From contig JBITNC010000001.1 of NCBI GenBank assembly GCA_050084985.1, positions 110,050,001-110,114,000 of the forward strand: a DNA stretch of 64,000 nt, in the 5' to 3' direction. The DNA is from Nageia nagi. Taxonomy: Eukaryota > Pinophyta. Numbering within the stretch: position 1 is the first letter of the stretch; each line of letters starts with the position of its first letter. This document shows, in pieces, positions 61,227-64,000 of this stretch. The notes under the pieces are model-generated. The model had not been told where the DNA came from. It ran no database searches and worked only from the letters and a program-made list of their open reading frames with translations. The position numbers were made by a program, and so were the translations under genes.

Positions 61227-62787
61227 ACTTCTAGTTTAAACCATTATAAATAAACATCGTAAAAAGAGAACTTCATTTTTATCTTTTATATTATGTTTTC
61301 GAGAAAACAATTTGATGCACAAACATCCTACATGCAAATTTACTTCTAACGATATGATTATCTTTTTAACTTTTTCACATATTTTTAATATCTAAGTTAA
61401 ATGAACGATATGAGTTGTCCACTTTTAGTCTTTTAATTTTCCTAACTTGTTTTGACTAGTCAAGTGTTAAACAAGGTAGGTTGGGTAATTCTAAGTAATG
61501 TTTACAAGCTTCTATGGCTTTTGGCTTGGTTCTAGAAGAGTCTCCTTTTTTGACTCCTACCTAAAGGAGAGTCACCTTGGTAATCACCTCCAAGTGTGAC
61601 TGGCTCTATGGCTTCAAGTGTGTTATGTCGGTGGGTACAAAGAAGTAAGAATTAACGGTTGGTAGTGACATCCAACTCGTTAATATTCAATTATATATCG
61701 TTTAAGGCCTTATGAAATGCAATTTAAATAAGTAAGATTCAATTATGCATACTACCCTCCCCAACATTCATGTCCATTCATTTGTCTTATCTTAATGTGA
61801 TGCAACCAAAAGTTTATTATAAGATGGATCTTGACCTTAATAAACCCCATTGTTCTTTTTTTTTATTATAATGTGATTCATTATCCAACCTCTTAGTGAT
61901 GTTCATTAACCCCTTCCAGCTATGGAAGTATTATGTGTAGTAAATTTCCAAGTAAGATGTGAATAAATTTTACCTCTTTCACTTAACTTATTTTTAATCA
62001 CTTAAGATCGCTTGAAGTGCAAAAGTGAGAGCATACTTTGTTAAGTCAAAGTACTTAGTGTATTCGAATCCACCCAATTCATTAACCCTTTAATGTGATT
62101 TGTACTATCCAAAACCCTAATTTATTTTCCTTAAGTTCATTCCAAATTAAGTGTGATTCATTTACCTTTTTCCAATTATGGAAGTATTATATGTAGTAAA
62201 TTGCCTCCTCTTACTAGTAAGAGGTCATTAGATGTAGATAAATTAACCCAATTAATGATAGTGTGAGTGTGAGAGAAAAGAAAAGATTAATTTACCTCTT
62301 CTTATCAAGTCTATTCTGGTCACCTTAGATCACACGAAGTGCAAAGGGAGAGCATAAGTAGACAAGATAAAAAGTATTAATGTGTACGTGCCCTTCACCC
62401 AAAGCATGAAAATAAATACATAACTTCATACATAAAGTAAATCAATAAAAGATATGCATTTAACCTTTTCTACCCATTCTTATATGCACTCTAGGCAAAG
62501 GAATCACACTCAAAAATATTTTTTATAACACAATTTTATTTTACTTTTTTAGAAATAGTAAAAAGAGATAAAACGACCTGGATATGAGTCATCGACATTT
62601 AGACAGGGAACACTGGCATTTAATGACAGTCACTGGCATTCGATACCAGTCACCGATGTTTCTGTAAAAAATTCTTGAAAAAGCATAGAACCTAAAATTT
62701 GAAGTTAATGCGTAGAACAATCTAAAAAAAAATAGAAAATAGAAAGGTAGAATCATAGACAAAATATCTCCCTCTCAATAATGGAGG
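61227..62787 (-). other. 5' leader of element C
   Basis: 1.6 kb without a gene. It contains a degenerate ~256-bp direct duplication (landmark TATGGAAGTATTAT at 61921 and 62177, with GAAGTGCAAA following in both) and, near the LTR, three to four copies of the CACTGGCATTC-type motif (62590-62660). Confidence 0.6.
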
Positions 62788-62806
62788 GGCCCTTTTTTTA
62801 GCGCCA
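62788..62806 (-). other. Primer binding site of element C
   Basis: On minus, TGGCGCTAAAAAAAGGGCC starts three bases after the 5' LTR. TGGCGC is the usual first part of primer sites in Tat/Athila-type plant elements; the rest does not fit a tRNA well, so the tRNA is unresolved. Confidence 0.55.
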
Positions 62807-62809
62807 GAA

Positions 62810-63654
62810 TGTTGCAATGAAAATTGAGCTGGAATATAGAATAACTTAAAATAAAAATTAGTCTTCAATCTTCATTGAACCTTAAATTATATAACATAGA
62901 TAAACATGTTGTAATTGCAAAATGATATTCAATCCCAGTTCAAACTACAATTTGCCCTTAGAAGGGACTTTTACAAATGTATGTGCCAAAATAAGAGTAT
63001 TAGATCTCCATTGTTTTTAGGTTGCTTTCTTCTCTTCTTGATGTAGACAACCTGTAAATCCTACACACATACAAGAGATAATAACATCAAAGAATCTATG
63101 TGTAACATTGTATTAAAATGAAACTAGCATAAAACAATAAAATGAATGAGTTCATAAGATTTTGGTAGCATTACCCTACTTCAAAAATGGGTTCAATTGG
63201 GGTCAATTTGGATCATCCATATTGCTTTGTATTAGCTTGTATTTATAGATTTTTAGGTGAGATGTTTCAAGGATGGAAAGAGGAAGTGAAGAGTCACCAT
63301 AAGTCGTAACTGACCTCCTCTATCCACCTCATCATGGAAGGCGAAGCATTCCAACTTCCTTTTTTGATTTTTGTTCAGCTATTGCAAAGTCATCAGCATT
63401 TGTATATCGAATGCCGGTGATCACCTCTAAACACCGATGTTTGATATAGAATGCTGGCGACTGGTTAACTATATTAAAATGACCACCTAAAAGTCAAGTT
63501 TCATCAAAAGGGGGTCATGTGACCATTCATTTTGCATACACTCGATGAGAGCTATCCAATAATAGGGTTTCTAAACCTATTTTATGTTATCACACCGAGT
63601 TATGATTATTCTAATGTTTACTTAGTTAACGAGGGACATTTTTAGGTGTCTACA
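62810..63654 (-). repeat. 5' LTR of element C
   Basis: 845 bp. It has an intact minus-strand TATA box (TATAAATA at 63247-63240). About 40 differences from the other LTR, nearly half of them clustered at about 63375-63463. Confidence 0.93.
63240..63247 (-). promoter_or_regulatory. TATA box in the 5' LTR of element C
   Basis: TATAAATA on the minus strand; the same place in the 3' LTR is mutated. Confidence 0.65.
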
Positions 63655-63659
63655 GGAAT
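63655..63659. repeat. Right target site duplication of element C (GGAAT)
   Basis: Exact match to 47252-47256. Confidence 0.9.
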
Positions 63660-64000
63660 AAATACTCAATTTTTCTAAGTAATTTGAGATTACTATAGAT
63701 CCGTTGAGGAGGAAACTCTAGTTTGAACATAATTAGCTTGTTCCATAGCATATCTCAGAAGCTAAAAATTTACCATGATGAGATCAGTAATAGGATCTTA
63801 TGCAATTTTTACCATCTATTCTAAATGTAATCCCAAATATTAATATTGATAAATAGACACATGAGTCTAAAAATTGAGCTGAACATAGGGAACAACATTT
63901 CATAATGCCCATAGTATCACTTTTTGTAGAACTCATCATAACTACATTTTTAATTATTTTGGAGACACTTGATTTGTTGGCTAGTTCATCTTGGGCTAGA
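63660..64000 (-). pseudogene. gag: gag region of element D, right part (runs off window)
   Basis: Minus-strand decayed coding sequence (LAQDELANKSSVSKIIKNVV near the window edge; YAMEQANYVQTRVSSS near 63750) that continues element D beyond the insertion of C. Stops throughout; no complete domain visible. Confidence 0.45.

Larger units (their letters stand above)
47257..63654 (-). mobile_element. Element C: complete 16.4-kb Tat-like Ty3/gypsy element
   Basis: Identical-length 845-bp LTRs (TG...CA), a 5-bp target duplication, a TGGCGC primer site and an AAAAAGGGG polypurine tract define it fully. Read on the minus strand: 1.6-kb leader, gag with an N-terminal coiled-coil, protease, RT, RNase H, aRH, integrase, accessory ORF, 145-bp repeats, an antisense spliced PMD gene, 3' LTR. 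The LTRs differ at about 40 of 845 positions by my count. Dual RNase H and antisense extra ORFs are known features of Tat elements. Stops and at least one frameshift make it non-autonomous now. Confidence 0.93.

Overview
The window is a stretch of AT-rich (roughly 30% GC by eye) nuclear DNA from a large, transposon-filled plant genome. Everything I can recognise is plant-type LTR retrotransposon: Tat-like Ty3/gypsy elements with an extra archaeal-type RNase H (aRH), antisense plant mobile domain (PMD) genes, and a Ty1/copia element primed by initiator tRNA-Met. I see no host gene, tRNA, rRNA or CRISPR array. The size and nesting would suit a gymnosperm or another large-genome vascular plant, but the sequence alone does not settle this.

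Layout. (1) 1-2825, + strand: the 3' end of a Tat element (element 0) with an antisense PMD gene, a polypurine tract and a 3' LTR. (2) About 2830-11385, + strand: element A, a very decayed gypsy element with the order gag - protease - aRH - RT - RNase H - integrase - accessory ORF. (3) About 11386-36706, - strand: element B, a Tat element with the order gag - protease - RT - RNase H - aRH - integrase - accessory ORF, then an antisense spliced PMD gene and a 3' LTR. It is split by (4) 17722-27116, + strand: a complete copia element with 479-bp and 478-bp LTRs and a perfect 5-bp target duplication (GATAC), carrying a PPR gene fragment and a ten-fold hairpin repeat. (5) 36707-38710: repeat-rich junction; the 5' LTR of B was not found. 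(6) 38711-47251 and 63660-64000, - strand: element D, same lineage as A, with a 3.7-kb accessory ORF. It is split by (7) 47257-63654, - strand: element C, a complete 16.4-kb Tat element with 845-bp LTRs and target duplication GGAAT.

No polyprotein here is intact. In the copia element every premature stop can be explained by a C-to-T or G-to-A change, as expected of methylated, silenced DNA, and the same pattern is common in the other elements. C is the least decayed: its RT YVDD and its integrase D, D and E are present, but it has stops and frameshifts.

The most interesting points are: three copies of an antisense PMD gene with a conserved intron; two gypsy copies with the Tat-type RNase H between protease and RT; two different sense accessory ORFs downstream of integrase, each supported by two copies; and a copia element whose coding region is far more damaged than its LTRs, suggesting that it was mobilised in trans.
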